Numbered from the stretch's first letter, positions 31,401-42,477 are shown. The stretch is 64,000 bases of DNA from CAWAMR01 sp963783095 (GCA_963783095.1 CAWAMR010000004.1:248001-312000), one strand, 5' to 3'. Made by a program: numbers and translations. The notes: generated by a model not told the origin, from the letters alone.

Positions 31401-34400
31401 TGTTAACGTTGACGATGAGGTAGCCGAGCTCGGGAAGAGACTCGGTCACCACCGATCCGCGGAAGCCGGGCAATGCATTCAGGCCACCCTGTTCGCGGGG
31501 CGGAGGAGCCAGCTCAGGAGCTGTTTTCGCATCTTTTTTCAGTTCTTTCTGAAGGACGTATTCATCACCTTTGGGGAACATCAGACCCGGAACGGGTGGG
31601 AGTTCCTCGAAACTGACGAGTTTGATGTTACTGGGGCGAGGATCGAAGAAGAAAGCTCGGGAAGGGACATCCATGTCCCGTTGTTCAAAAAAACTTGGTC
31701 CTCTAGCTCCCTCATTCTCCGGAGCAGGTGCCTGGCCCCCGCCTCTGCGTCCACCTCCGCCCATGCCCCCGCCTCCTCCAAAGCCGCCGAAGGGGTTACC
31801 TCCTCCGAAGCCGCCCCCGCCTTGGTTGCCGCCGAAGCCGCCGCCCCCGCCCTGATTGCCGCCTCCGAAGCCACCAAAGCCGCCGCCGCCGGTGTTTCCA
31901 GTCTGAGTCGAAATGGGTCGAGCGGTTCGAGCGCCGGCCTTGAATCGCGTCGAGAGCCTGCTGAATCAGTGCCGGATCGATATTCTTCACGGGAACCAGT
32001 TGCACGGTTCGCGAGGTGTCCGCTGCCGCCTTGTCCAGTTGCGAGCAAAGTACCTGGATCTGATCGAGCACGGTCTTGGTGCAGTTCACGACGAGTGTGT
32101 TGCTTCGGTCATCGACGCCGACCGTGAGCGTCGCCTTGCTGCCGCTCGAAGTTGGATCGACATTCTGCGTCGAGCCTCCTCGACCGCCGCCACCGAACCC
32201 GAAAGCCCGGGAATCCGCCCAGGCTTCCTGTTGTGGATGACTGTGCCATATATGTCTTGAAGACATCTTTGACAGTAGTGGCGACCTCGCTGGCGACCGC
32301 GTGCTCCAGTTTGATCATGTGGGTCCGCATGAGGCCTCCGGAATCAGTATCTTCTGCGTCGAGAAAATCCGTGAGCATCTTTTTAATGGTAATCAAGTCG
32401 AGGTAGCTTGCTCGAACCAAAAGCGAATTGGTTTCCGCATGTGCCAGAATCCGCACGCGCGTGGTCGATCGTTTGGGATCGATCAGAGCAGCGGTAGGCG
32501 CTGAACCCTGAGCCGTAAACCCGCCGCCGCCTCCTGGACCGCCGCCGCCCCCGAAACCGCCCCGGCCGCCTCCACCACCACCGAAGCCTCCACCGCCCTG
32601 ACGACCACCAGTGGGCTGAGGGGCAGCTGGGGTATCTTCCTTGTTGTTGAACCATGCGTCCAGGGTCTTGGCGATGTCGGTTGCGTTGGCTTTCTTGATC
32701 TTAAGAACCGTGTAGTCGTTGGTATCCGTGTTCCGAATCGTGATGAGTCGAACCAACTCGGCGACCATCGCCGTGGTATTCGGATCGTCGCTCTGAACCA
32801 GGAGTCGATCGCCTACACCCATTAGGAAGATCGGGCCTTTCTTTCCTTTGGGAAGCTCCTTTTTCGGAACCTCCTGGGGATCGGAAAATTGCTGGTTTGC
32901 CGTTGCCGCCACGAACTTCGGATTGCGGATCGGCACCGAAGTCATCGGGCCTTTCTTCTCTTTGGCAGGTTCCTTCTCTTTGGGCAGGTCTTTCGCTTTG
33001 GGCAGATCCTTTTTCATGGGAGCAATATCTTCGATGCCCGGTCGAATGACTCTCGGCGTGTAGCCCATGTCGCGCAGAATAGGCTCCAGGGCATCGGCCA
33101 GGTTGCGAGGACTGGCATCCTTGAGCGGAATTGAGATATTCTTGCTGCTGCCGCCGGAGGACTCTCCGCTCTGATTGGTGATGACCCCGATCGCCAGTTT
33201 CACATCCTTGATCTGGTCGGCAGTTCCATGAATGATTATGGCATTTTGTTCATCATAAGATATGTAGGGTGCGCCCTTGGCCGGATCGCCATACATCCCC
33301 TTGAGGATTTCCGCGACCTTGCCGGCATCGAACGACGACAGCAATACGGACTCGGCGACCAGTTTCGCAGGTTCGACACCTTTCAAATGTTTGGCAACTT
33401 CCACTTGATCTTGAGGAGAACCCCAAACCCAAATCTCATTTTGGCCGACGCTCCAGATGCGCATATTCGGGCTTGGTCTGAGAATTTCGGTCAGCGATTT
33501 TGCCAGTGATTCTGCCGTGCCGGGAACGGTGGGATAAGTCTTCATGTACGGAAGGGCGACAATAATCGGCACATCGCCTTTGTCCATGTCGGCAATCACC
33601 TTTTTCGCTGTAGCGATAACGTCCGGCGGTCCTTTGACGATAATCGTGTTGTTATCCTCATCCGAGGCGATGCTGTAGGCTCGTAATTTGTTGGCCGCTG
33701 AACTTGACGCAGCAGCCGCAGCAGCAGCGCCGGAGGCTGGGGGAGCAGCAGGAGGAGGTTGCCCGAAAAGAGCAGCCAATCCGCCGCCGCCGCCGCCGCG
33801 ACGGAAGGGAAATTCGCCGGGGTTTGGAGTTGGGTTTGGAACTGGGGTGGTTGCGGAGGTACCGGACTGCACCGGGATCGCCGGTTTCGGTTCACCCAGC
33901 ACGGTTCGGAGAATTTCTTCAACCACGCTGCGCTTTGCGGTACTTGAGGACAACCTTCAATGTACCACCCCCTCCTCCATTTGCTTCTCGCCGCTGCGGA
34001 TGTGACCGATCACGCGCTTCAAATTGCCGACCTGGTCGAACATCATCAGTTGATTGGCGGCCGTGAAAGCTTGAACTTCGGCGAACTTGCCCAGCATCTT
34101 CTTGATCTGCGGAGCAACCTCGTCCACCGGCCACATTTTCAACTGAATGACAACTTTGACCATTTCCCGCGAGGCTTGCTCGTCGAGTTCCATTTCTTCG
34201 ACCTGACGGGCATTGCCGGCGTCCGGTTTATCGTCCAGAGGGAACAAGCCGAAGCTCGTATCCCGCCGCATGAGCATGTAGCCCTTCTCGTAGAGCAGAT
34301 CATTGATGTGATCGAGGATTTCCGGCAGGGTGCTGTCGCGGGTTTTCAGAGTGACCGTTCCGGTCGGGGGTTTATGGTTGCTGACGAAATCGAGTTTGCT

Positions 34401-34676
34401 GATTTCAGCAAACCAATCCATGATCCCCTGCCAGGTCTTGTCGACCAGCGCAACCGAGTATTTTTTCGGCGGTTTGACGACCTTCTTGACCTCGGGAACA
34501 GTGTCTTTTCCGTGATCCTTGACGACGATTTTGGGAAGTTCCTTGAGCGGCTCCGGGGCCTTCTGCGCAAGGAGAATGTTGAGACTGCTGCCCAACAGCA
34601 CCAAGGCGGCAGCAACGGTGCCCAGTGCCAGCTTCGGCCAGGAAGCTCTTTTGCGAAGTTTTTCCATACTCTCCAT
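28404..34676 (-). CDS. gspD: Giant type II secretion secretin GspD with about a dozen N1-like modules
   Basis: Outer-membrane channel of the type II secretion system. Read across several single-base shifts (near 33955, 32230, 31930, 30440, 30090 and 29880) it gives about 2,090 residues. Order: a membrane/signal helix (WPKLALGTVAAALVLLGSS); an STN/N0-like domain (YSVALVDKTWQGIMDWFAE); then 12-13 repeated N1-type modules, each a strand-helix with an A..L pattern, often a Gly- or Pro-rich insert, and a strand such as NSLLVRASYLDL, NSIMVVASG, NQVFVQAGPEDLEE, NSLIVSAPPKTMD, NSVIVAGTPNDLD; and a C-terminal secretin domain with SIEVLIAEVTLNN, the signature VPLVGDLPYVGALFRYR and LIVILTPHII. Ordinary GspD has N0-N3 and about 650-700 residues. 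The extra ring modules would lengthen the periplasmic stalk. ATG 34667 is an alternative start. Confidence 0.85.
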
Positions 34677-34740
34677 TCCCCTTAAAACCCTGTGTTGCGC
34701 GGATCCCCGTGCAACAACGGATTCCTGGTTCCCGCTCTCC

Positions 34741-34771
34741 GTCCTGATGAGCGGACGATTCTAATCAGGAC
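34741..34771. terminator. Hairpin between gspM-like gene and gspD
   Basis: GTCCTGAT (34741-34748) and ATCAGGAC (34764-34771) form a perfect 8-bp stem. It lies in the only sizeable gap (34677-34920) inside the operon; no T-run follows on the minus strand, so attenuation or processing is as likely as termination. The rest of this gap shows nothing else. Confidence 0.35.
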
Positions 34772-34920
34772 GATCGAAACGCCCCGCGTTATCGGTAAAG
34801 TCGGCAAAACCACCACATTCACATCAAGAGAATCTGCAAAGACTCAGAAATGGTTAATGTCCGACTCAAAACAGATTGTACCACAAACAATTGTCAAACG
34901 ATTCAAAATTCCCTATCTTC

Positions 34921-36422
34921 TTACGGCCCCATCTTTCTGGGCCCCCAACCACCCTTTTTGGGCCAGCCTTTTGCACCTGCTTTGCTTTTCGGATCGGGTA
35001 CATTCTCGGGAAATGCACCCTTGGTCACCATCGCCGCGGTCGCAACGTGGGGTGCCAAAGGCTGTACCGGGATTGAACTCGGCTGTTCCTCGCCATCCTC
35101 ATCCACGATGAAACCTTTTTTGCTGTCCACGGCCTCGGTCAACGACTGGCCGAGATGCCAACGATAGACTTTTCCAGGAAATAAAACGGGCGCACTCCCT
35201 CCAAACATCATGGCGGCGGCAGTCTGCGTGCGTCGCTGGGCGGTATAGTCTTCAATTCGTTGAATCAGAAGATCGGAATTGTCGATGACCCGCAGGATAA
35301 CGAATTCCTTGTGATTCGCCTTGCCTTCGTCGCCGATTTCAAATTTCCAATTGAATTGGGGGCGGTAGAATTTTCGCACCGAAACGGTGTGTTCTTTCGT
35401 CGTTACATTGATGTAGTAATACCAGGTGACCCAGATTTCGCCTTTGGGCGATTGCGTTACGGTGTAATCGTTCTTCAACATGAGATTTCGGATCGAAGCC
35501 TGTGCATATCCGTCGCTGTCCATGGTGATCTCATTGAGTTTAATAAAGGGTGAATGGTCTCTTGCCGGCGGCGGGGCCGCCATTTCCTTGGGTGGTGGGG
35601 GACCGGGGCCCATGAAGATGTTCTTGCCGGGGATTTTGAGATACTCCTGCGCGGTCGGCGGATATTTCCAGGTTTGGCGTTTCTTCTCGGCACTGGGGGA
35701 TCGTCATCCTGACCCCGCGCCAGAGCCGATGCCAGACTGAAGGGACTTCCATAGCCCTGATTCTTGGCGGGAAACTTGATCCAGGCGACGCCACCCATTC
35801 CGCCTGCAACCAGCCCCATCCGCGCGGGCACGGCGATCAAAGTCGAACGGTTTTCGGCCTTGTCGATGATTAACGCTTCGATGGTCATCGTGATTTCGAG
35901 ATCTTCCGACTTCGCACCGCGCACATTGGCCCCGGCTTGCGGCACCTGAATGTTCAGCTTGCGGATCTGATGCAAGAGCGGCTGGCGATACAGACCGTAC
36001 ATGAACTCCACGAGCGAATACAAATCGCCCCGCACCTGAATGCTGTAAGTCAGCCGGGTGTAGGCCGGCTTTTTGCCGGCCAGGATCGGGGCGTTGCGCG
36101 AATCGGGCTGGCCGGGCTTGAAGTCGCGAACTTGAAGTTTTGAGTGCAAGAGGAGGTTTTGCAATAACTTTCCATATTCGTTGATGGCCAACGACTGATC
36201 GGCGGGCAGGCTCATCTGACGTTGGTCGAGTTCGTTCTTTCTCAGATGGAAAACGATGAGATCGCGTTCGTTCTCCTTCTTTTCCAGATCCTCCCGGAGC
36301 CGGCCGATCGTATCGCCGCGCTCGTTCAGGGGAACGAGAACGAATTGCCAGGCACCGAAAGCAGTCCCACCCAAAAGAACGAGGACCAGGAGCAGGACCG
36401 TCTGCCGAGAAACATCTTTCAT
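34921..36422 (-). CDS. gspM: GspM/PilO-like inner-membrane secretion protein, one frameshift
   Basis: ATG 36422 (AGGAGG 8 bases upstream) overlaps the stop of the gene before it as ATGA. One N-terminal helix (TVLLLVLVLLGGTAFGAWQF) is followed by a coiled coil (RLREDLEKKENERDLIVFHL) and a PilO-type ferredoxin-like domain with RLTYSIQVRGDLYSLVEFMY, where the pattern of a strand followed by a helix closing on a short motif is typical. A shift near 35700 leads into a long C-terminal extension of about 210 residues with GEIWVTWYYYINVTTKEHT and a Lys/Pro-rich end. Total about 500 residues, longer than usual GspM/PilO (160-220). Expected to join GspL in the inner-membrane platform. Confidence 0.72.
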
Positions 36423-38214
36423 GGGAGTCCTCCTGGCGGGGGAAACATACCGGGATTTCGCGGAAACATTCCTGGTACCGGCGCTGGATTCCGGTCGCGC
36501 CCGAACGGATCGGCAGGCATTGCCCCAGGGAGTCCTGCGCGGTGCGAAACCGGGAACTTCCATGCCCCCGCCAGGCCCTCCGAATCGGCCGGCACCCCCG
36601 CCGCCTCTGCGGTTGCCAAATGGATTGCCGAAACCGCCCTCTTCAGGGTCAAATCCCCCGGCGAAGTCGGCCGGCGCTTCCGGACGGGCTCCGACTTCCG
36701 CGTCCAGGATGAGTTTATACTCTGTTGCGCCACGATGGTCCACTTGCGCGGATCACGTACAACTGTCGGGGTTTGGCACCCTTGGCTGCTGTCGAACTGG
36801 CAGCCCCTTTGGATTCAGGACCTCCCAGAGTGTAGTGTTTATCGTTCCGCAGCGAATCGTTCAGTGCCATGACCGCTTCGTGATGGAGGGTGCCGATGGT
36901 GAGATCGAGTTTGGCCGAGTGTTTGGGCTGATTCGTCTTGGCTCCCTGCATTTGATCGACTGCCTGGCCGATCAACAAGTCGACCCGAGTGTCCTTGGTA
37001 TCGGGGAATCGAGCGGTCAAATCGTAAAGTTCATCCAGCCAGTTCACCCCTGAATTCTGCCAATCCGCCACTGCCTTGTATTGCTTCCAGGCCGGATCGA
37101 GCCTTTTCGTTTCGTCTTCGGTGTCCGAGATCGTTGCCTGAAGTCGTTCGATTTCCGAATCTTTCTGCGCCACTCGCCAACGCCCAAACACTATTCCCGC
37201 CAAGAGTAAAAAACCAACCCCCGCGGCGATGAGTATCTGCTTTTGCTGTTGCGGGTCGCGCCGAGCGCGAGGTTCGTGCGGTACCAGGAAGTTGATGGGA
37301 AGGGTAGAGGGCCGGGATGCGTAAGCAAACAGTCCGACGAGTGAAGCGAAGTTGGCCCTGGATTCCGGGGTTAGTTCACTATCCACCCCCGCCATCGGAT
37401 CGTAGGCAAAGGTCGGTATGCGCAATACCTTCCTGAATTCGGCCCTGCCATGCGCCTGCTGCTTCCGCTTCGACGACGTACAGAGCACGCACCGGATTTT
37501 GCGGCGACTGGCCGTTGAAGACCGCCAGATTTCTGCGAATCTCCGACACCAGAGCCGTTTCGGAGCTTACCGACGTGGTCGATAAGGAACGCGAGAAAAT
37601 GACCGATCCGCCTCGACCGATCAGCAATTCCGCCCATTTATCGCCCAGCGTCAAGACGGCGACAGGCCATTCTGCGGAAGCGGGCGGCATAACCGCGCCG
37701 TCTTTGACCGCACGCTGAAACGAGGCCATGGCACCAAAAGGCCGTGGGGTCAGTCCCACCAGTTTCAACCCCGCCGCAGCGCACAGCGCCTTGTAAGCGT
37801 TGGTGAGATCCTTGCGCATGGCGAAAGCAAGCGCCCGGCGCTGGCCATCGGCATCGGGGATCGGCGCTGCGAAGTAGTCGATCACGACGGAGTCGCCTGC
37901 CTCCGTCAATTCTTTCTGCGCCTGGAAGCGAACGACATTCGCTTCTTCAAACGGCGTGATCCCGGGGGGCAGCTTGATTTCTTTGAGAACGAGCCTTTCT
38001 CGCCCCACGGAAATAAGCACCGGCGCAGCGGCCACCCCTGCATCCTTCAATGCCTCGCGCAGCCGGCGTCCAAGTTCCGGTGCGGTGGCAACGCTGATGC
38101 CCCGACATCAGGCACGATGAGCGCACGATCCACCTTGATCGAATTCGACCGCACCTGAGCCGATGCTATATGGAGCTGTCCCTGCTCCACATCCAATGTC
38201 AAAAAACGAGGCAA
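36419..38214 (-). CDS. gspL: GspL-like protein (PilM-type cytoplasmic plus PilN-type periplasmic parts)
   Basis: A TTG start at 38214 with AGGAGA upstream gives PRFLTLDVEQGQLHIASAQ; shifts lie near 38100, 37440 and 36740. The first about 320 residues are actin-like PilM type (VLISVGRERLVLKEIKLPPG; VAVLTLGDKWAELLIGRGG). Then LPINFLVPHEPR and a membrane helix (ILIAAGVGFLLLAGIVFG) followed by a PilN-like coiled coil and domain (DLTARFPDTKDTRVDL). The end is Gly/Pro/Met-rich (GNRRGGGGAGRFGGPGGG). This fused PilM-PilN layout equals GspL, which links the GspE ATPase to the membrane platform. About 598 residues against about 400 usually, the excess being the low-complexity tail. Confidence 0.75.
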
Positions 38215-38317
38215 AGGTATCTCCTAAAGAAGCACGTCGTAACAGAGGACAGCCAGTGGACAATGGATAGTGTTCCGGCCTTCTCTCCTGTCTCTCCTGT
38301 CCACTGACCACTATTCG

Positions 38318-40009
38318 CTATTGCAAGTCTCTAAATGCTCGTCCCAATTCGGTCAGGTCGCGATAGTACATGATGCGGGGCGTCAATTGACTCGTGTCCA
38401 CGACGGCCTCCACGCGATGCTGCGGGCCCGACTGACCGAAGTAGCCGATGGACTGTACCCGATAGATGTAAGTGCTCGCCGTGATGAATTGCTCCGCCAC
38501 CTGCAACTTGGCAGGAGTGACGCTCGCCAGGGTGTACAACCAAATGGTTGATTGAAAGACCGGATCGGCGGAGGCAAGGGCATCGAGGGTGGGCCGTTGG
38601 GCGAGAATGTTCTGGATATCGGTCGACGTAAAGCCGGGAATACTCATCAACACGTACTGCGAGGCGGTGTTCACATTGATCCGACCCGGCAGCGATGACG
38701 ACTGGGAAGTTGTGCATTGCTGTTGCAGCGTTGGAAACAAGGTCTGGGCGTCGGTGATCGACTGGATGGGCGAAGGATAAACGGTGTCGGGCTGGCCTTT
38801 GCTGCCGGGAACCTGGACATACGATCCAATGATCGAATACAGCGATGTGATTTGTTGTTTCGCCGTCGGCGCGGTACTGGCACCCAGGGCCGTTTGCACG
38901 GCTGCGTCCAGGTCCGAGCTCATTCCCAGAGTGACCTTCCCCGCCGGCATCGCCGTCAGCGGGGTATAAAGCTGATAGGCAATGAGATAACTCGCCAGAT
39001 CGGCACTCAGACCGGCCTGACCCGTAAGATTGCTGTAGAGCGTGGAGAGAGGAGTGCTGTTGACGTATATTTTGGGTGTCCCCGAACTGGAAACATTCAT
39101 CTCCCGGCTATAGACGGTCAAAAAGGGCAACAACCCGCCATTGGTATTTTGCGCGTTGCCGCCGTCATCGCCAAAGTCGCCATTGCGGTTCCGATCGGTC
39201 CCGAACAGAACATCGGGAGTGACGCCCTGAACAAACAACAATTCCTCGACGCTGCTAAACTGGGCATTTTTGCAACGATAGCCGGGACTTAAACCCATGT
39301 AATACGAGCTTTCCGCTCCGCCGTCTCGGGCATTTTCATCCACGTCGATCCAATCGACGATGGAGTTGGCGATCGAGCTACTCATCGTAACATTCGGCAC
39401 ATTCTGCAAATTCATCAGGGCGTTGTAGAGGATCGTGCCCTGCGTCGTTGTCATACCGCTGGCATTCGTCGTTTGCGTTGTCCCGGTTGCCCCCGCGATC
39501 GTGGCCGCAGTGGCAACGGCGGCAGTGGAGGCCGCTCCTCCGGTATCGAGCTGGTAGAGAGAATTCAAATTCAATTTAGCGCATTCATCCGCGACGCCGT
39601 AGCGAACCGTGGGCTGACCGTTGTTGTCGGTCACACTGTAGTCGAGTGCTACCAGAGAAAATCGGCCCTGGCGCTGGTTGCCGGTCGCGGGTGCGATGAT
39701 CTGACTGTAAAAAAGCGTTGAATTATCGTAAGGATTGCTGTTGAGAACGCCCGTGTAGGCGGTCGGGTCGGCGAGCATGGCCGTGGCGTAGTACATGCCC
39801 CCATCCGCAAGCGCTCTGGCCTCGGCACCTTGTTGAATCCGAGAGACAGCGCGAAATTCTCCCATCATGTAATCGCCAAACCGATAGGCCGCGAGCGAAA
39901 GCACGACGATCACAATCAACACGGCGATGATGGCGTACCCTTGGCGATCTCGTTCGCTGCCGGATCGAGTGCGTGCTGTTCGGAAATCGAAGGACGTTCT
40001 CATATTCAC
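38318..40009 (-). CDS. gspK: Type II secretion minor pseudopilin GspK
   Basis: 563 residues, intact. The GTG start at 40009 overlaps the previous stop as GTGA; ATG 40003 is an alternative. A basic leader ends RDRQG, then YAIIAVLIVIVVLSLAAYRF; as in known GspK proteins the Glu at position 5 of the mature pilin is missing. A large domain follows with the usual GspK traits: DYSVTDNNGQPTVRYGVADECAKLNLN (shown here as the block around residue 140), SIVDWIDVDENARDGGAESS, EELLFVQGVTPDVLFG and a helix-hairpin-helix part RINVNTASQYVLMSIPG. GspK caps the pseudopilus tip with GspI and GspJ. Confidence 0.85.
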   Translation of the reverse strand: MNMRTSFDFRTARTRSGSERDRQGYAIIAVLIVIVVLSLAAYRFGDYMMGEFRAVSRIQQGAEARALADGGMYYATAMLADPTAYTGVLNSNPYDNSTLFYSQIIAPATGNQRQGRFSLVALDYSVTDNNGQPTVRYGVADECAKLNLNSLYQLDTGGAASTAAVATAATIAGATGTTQTTNASGMTTTQGTILYNALMNLQNVPNVTMSSSIANSIVDWIDVDENARDGGAESSYYMGLSPGYRCKNAQFSSVEELLFVQGVTPDVLFGTDRNRNGDFGDDGGNAQNTNGGLLPFLTVYSREMNVSSSGTPKIYVNSTPLSTLYSNLTGQAGLSADLASYLIAYQLYTPLTAMPAGKVTLGMSSDLDAAVQTALGASTAPTAKQQITSLYSIIGSYVQVPGSKGQPDTVYPSPIQSITDAQTLFPTLQQQCTTSQSSSLPGRINVNTASQYVLMSIPGFTSTDIQNILAQRPTLDALASADPVFQSTIWLYTLASVTPAKLQVAEQFITASTYIYRVQSIGYFGQSGPQHRVEAVVDTSQLTPRIMYYRDLTELGRAFRDLQ

Positions 40010-41022
40010 GGCGTGGTTGTCGTGGTGGTTGTCGTCGTTGTCGATGTCGATGTAAGCGTCGATCCAGGAGCAGTTTGAATGGGGATCACCTGCACATATT
40101 GTTTATCCTCAGACTCACCCGCGCCCGCTTTCAATGTCATCGTGACACGAATGGCACCGGGAGGTCCGGTGGGGGTCAGACCGTCCGGTCCCACAACGCT
40201 GCCGTCCCACTGAGACTGCCAAACCAAATTGGTGGGATCCCAATATTCAAACATCAAAGAAGTTACTTCGGGTGCAATGTAATACAACTTGGGGTCAGGG
40301 TAAGCTGTTGGATCGGGAGTCGGCGGGCCGTAAAGGGTCGAGACGTTGTCGCTGGTAACCCACATGCTCTCGTAACGAACCAGACCATTGTCCGGGTCGA
40401 GCCAATAATCAATTCGACGAATGTCCGAAGGCAGGGGCGGGGCATTGCCCGACTGGTCATCGCTTACATTCACATAGTCCGGAACCCGTGCGACCCAAAG
40501 CGTCAGTTGATCGGGGCTGGATGCCGGGCCGCCCGATGGCGTCGATCCGCCGCTGGACGAGGTATTGCCGATTACTCCCACGAAGTAAGACAGCGTGCCA
40601 ATCGGGTTATCGTTCGGCGGCGATGTGCTCGTCGTATTCGATAAGCCACCCGAACCACTACCACTGCCGCTGCCACTCGCTCCGCTGCCACTGCCCGAAG
40701 CCGCTCCACTTGCACCGGACCCCGTACCGGTTGAACCGGTGGTGCCCGTGGTAGCAGTTGTCCCTGAACTTGCAGCAACCTGTGCCTGGCTGAACGGAGC
40801 AACCGGGCTAACGCAGATGCTCAAATCGATGGTGAGCCGATTCATGATGCCGCGAACCACCGTGGCACGTTCGACCACAACGCGATCGAGGTCTGCTTCC
40901 TGTAATTGCATTCGCATAATCACGTACAGAGCAAACAGCAAAATAAGTGTGATGGCGCTGGCAAGGAGCACTTCCAGAAGGGTAAAGCCCGAACGGGATT
41001 GGCGAAGTTTACGATGAATCAT
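40006..41022 (-). CDS. gspJ: Type II secretion minor pseudopilin GspJ
   Basis: 338 residues, intact. The prepilin cleavage site is SRSG/FTLLEVLLA with Glu5 present, followed by the N-terminal helix (ITLILLFALYVIMRMQL). The middle carries a Ser/Gly/Thr low-complexity insert (GSGSGASGSGSGSGSGG) and the globular part has RRIDYWLDPDNGLVRYE, the marker of GspJ, and SLMFEYWDPTNLVWQSQWDG near the end. Overlaps both neighbours by 4 bp, indicating translational coupling. Longer than typical GspJ (about 200) because of the low-complexity insert and a Thr-rich tail. Confidence 0.87.
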   Translation of the reverse strand: MIHRKLRQSRSGFTLLEVLLASAITLILLFALYVIMRMQLQEADLDRVVVERATVVRGIMNRLTIDLSICVSPVAPFSQAQVAASSGTTATTGTTGSTGTGSGASGAASGSGSGASGSGSGSGSGGLSNTTSTSPPNDNPIGTLSYFVGVIGNTSSSGGSTPSGGPASSPDQLTLWVARVPDYVNVSDDQSGNAPPLPSDIRRIDYWLDPDNGLVRYESMWVTSDNVSTLYGPPTPDPTAYPDPKLYYIAPEVTSLMFEYWDPTNLVWQSQWDGSVVGPDGLTPTGPPGAIRVTMTLKAGAGESEDKQYVQVIPIQTAPGSTLTSTSTTTTTTTTTTP

Positions 41023-41480
41023 TGGCCGCTCCCGCTCGTGGTGGTGCTGGTTGAAGTTGACGACGAAGACGACCCGATGGAAACATTGCCGCGATAATTG
41101 GGATCGAGCACGTATTCGTTCAAGACTGACTCAATATGTTTGCCGTTTGGGAAATCGCGGTAAGCAGTCAGCGTGACCGTGTAAAGGTTGGCGACATTGT
41201 CGTAGGCGTTGATATCCGCTTTCCAGTTCCAATCGGGATCTTCGTCAAAGGTTCCGCTCGTGCCTCCGGAGGAAACCTGTTGCACCCCGGCAACAAACTC
41301 GGCGAGTTTCGATTGTGCCATCCGGGTCGCCCTGCTCTGCCAGCGGACATCATCGGCATTTCGCGAGGCAAGAGTCATGAGTTGACTGATGGCGATAAGC
41401 GAAAATAGAAAGATCGCCATTGCCACCAATACTTCGAACAAAGTCATACCCCGACGGACTGTGTGAGGAGCCAGTCGCAT
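41019..41480 (-). CDS. gspI: Type II secretion minor pseudopilin GspI
   Basis: 153 residues, intact. Cleavage site VRRG/MTLFEVLVAMAIF with Glu5, then SLIAISQLMTLASRNADDV and RMAQSKLAEFVAG, a usual GspI block. Ends in a Ser/Thr-rich tail. Its stop overlaps the gspJ start. GspI starts the tip complex with GspJ and GspK. Confidence 0.82.
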   Translation of the reverse strand: MRLAPHTVRRGMTLFEVLVAMAIFLFSLIAISQLMTLASRNADDVRWQSRATRMAQSKLAEFVAGVQQVSSGGTSGTFDEDPDWNWKADINAYDNVANLYTVTLTAYRDFPNGKHIESVLNEYVLDPNYRGNVSIGSSSSSTSTSTTTSGSGQ

Positions 41481-41499
41481 CTTTACGATTCTCCTTGGT

Positions 41500-42024
41500 T
41501 CACTCCGTGGTCACCGTTCCGGTCAGTCCACGCATCCGCAGAGTGATTGGTTTCATCCGATCACCCTCAATCTTGATGTAGGCATTTTCCTTGCAAGTAC
41601 CGTCGGGCAAGAACGTAATGAGGTTCGTCCAACCGTTGCCGTCGGGGCTTGCGTTGAAATCGTCTTCGCGCTTGAACACGATTCCTTTGGGTAAGGTCAT
41701 TCGCAAAGTAAGAGGCCCAGCCCCAATTGAGTCGGTGTCTTTTGCATCATCGGAACCCTGCCAGTGATCGGTGTCATCCGGACCAACTTTGAATCTGCCG
41801 CTGTCGAAATTCACTGCGAATCGATAGTTCACCCCCTCTTCAATTGCATGGGCGCGGGCGTTGGCCCAGGCACCCCGAACTTCGTCGGCTGCGGCTTTAA
41901 CTCTCGTATCGCCGTACCACGCCTGCATGGTGAGGTAGGCCACCGACATCATGATGATGAGGATGGCCATCACCACCAACACCTCAAGGAGGGTAAACCC
42001 CGCTCGCCGTCGCGATCGCTTCAT
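41500..42024 (-). CDS. gspH: Type II secretion pseudopilin GspH
   Basis: 174 residues from ATG 42024. Cleavage site RRAG/FTLLEVLVVMAILIIMMSV, then a GspH-like globular part: VKAAADEVRGAWANARAHAI, EEGVNYRFAVNFDSGRFKVG and a C-terminal LTLRMTLPKGIVFKREDDF. The ordered arrangement G-H-I-J-K supports the call. Spacing to gspI is 19 bp. Confidence 0.82.
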   Translation of the reverse strand: MKRSRRRAGFTLLEVLVVMAILIIMMSVAYLTMQAWYGDTRVKAAADEVRGAWANARAHAIEEGVNYRFAVNFDSGRFKVGPDDTDHWQGSDDAKDTDSIGAGPLTLRMTLPKGIVFKREDDFNASPDGNGWTNLITFLPDGTCKENAYIKIEGDRMKPITLRMRGLTGTVTTE

Positions 42025-42063
42025 GATCTCGCCTGAGGCAAAGGTTCCGAAGAATACCAAGAA

Positions 42064-42477
42064 TCACGTATTCGGCCCGCGTCTCGTGATCCTGCCGTAC
42101 TTGGCGTGTTTCGTATAAACCAACGGAGTTTGCAGTTGTGTCGTGGGGTCGGTGTCGATCTCGAGTTGATACATATTTCCCCACGGATCCTTGATTTTCG
42201 TCTGCCCATCCTGAATGTTTTGCATCACGTTCTGATCCTGGAGACTGCTCGGGAATCCGTTCGCCCCATTTTGCATGTAATATTTGTTCACCGCATCTTC
42301 CCAGGCCTTGCATTCCAGTTGGGCTTTACTGACCTTGGAATCCTCCAGGTATTGCGGAATGAAGACAACCGCCGTACCGGCCAGGATCACGAGGATCGCA
42401 ACGACCACGAGAACTTCGAGCAAAGTGAAAGCAGATCGCCGTGCAGCGACTTTCCGGACTGTTTTGGGAAGAATCAT
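42064..42477 (-). CDS. gspG: Type II secretion major pseudopilin GspG
   Basis: 137 residues from ATG 42477 with AGGAG 6 bases upstream. Cleavage occurs at ARRSA/FTLLEVLVVVAIL (Ala rather than Gly at -1), then DSKVSKAQLECKAWEDAVNK YYM-type helix and the GspG signature KDPWGNMYQLE. First gene of the minus-strand gsp operon; the ATP-driven assembly genes gspE and gspF are not beside it. Confidence 0.85.
   Translation of the reverse strand: MILPKTVRKVAARRSAFTLLEVLVVVAILVILAGTAVVFIPQYLEDSKVSKAQLECKAWEDAVNKYYMQNGANGFPSSLQDQNVMQNIQDGQTKIKDPWGNMYQLEIDTDPTTQLQTPLVYTKHAKYGRITRRGPNT

Noticed and set aside
30460..32600. GGC/GGT-rich tracts as minisatellite or CRISPR DNA
   Set aside because: They encode Gly-rich linkers between secretin N-domain modules and are irregular in unit length.
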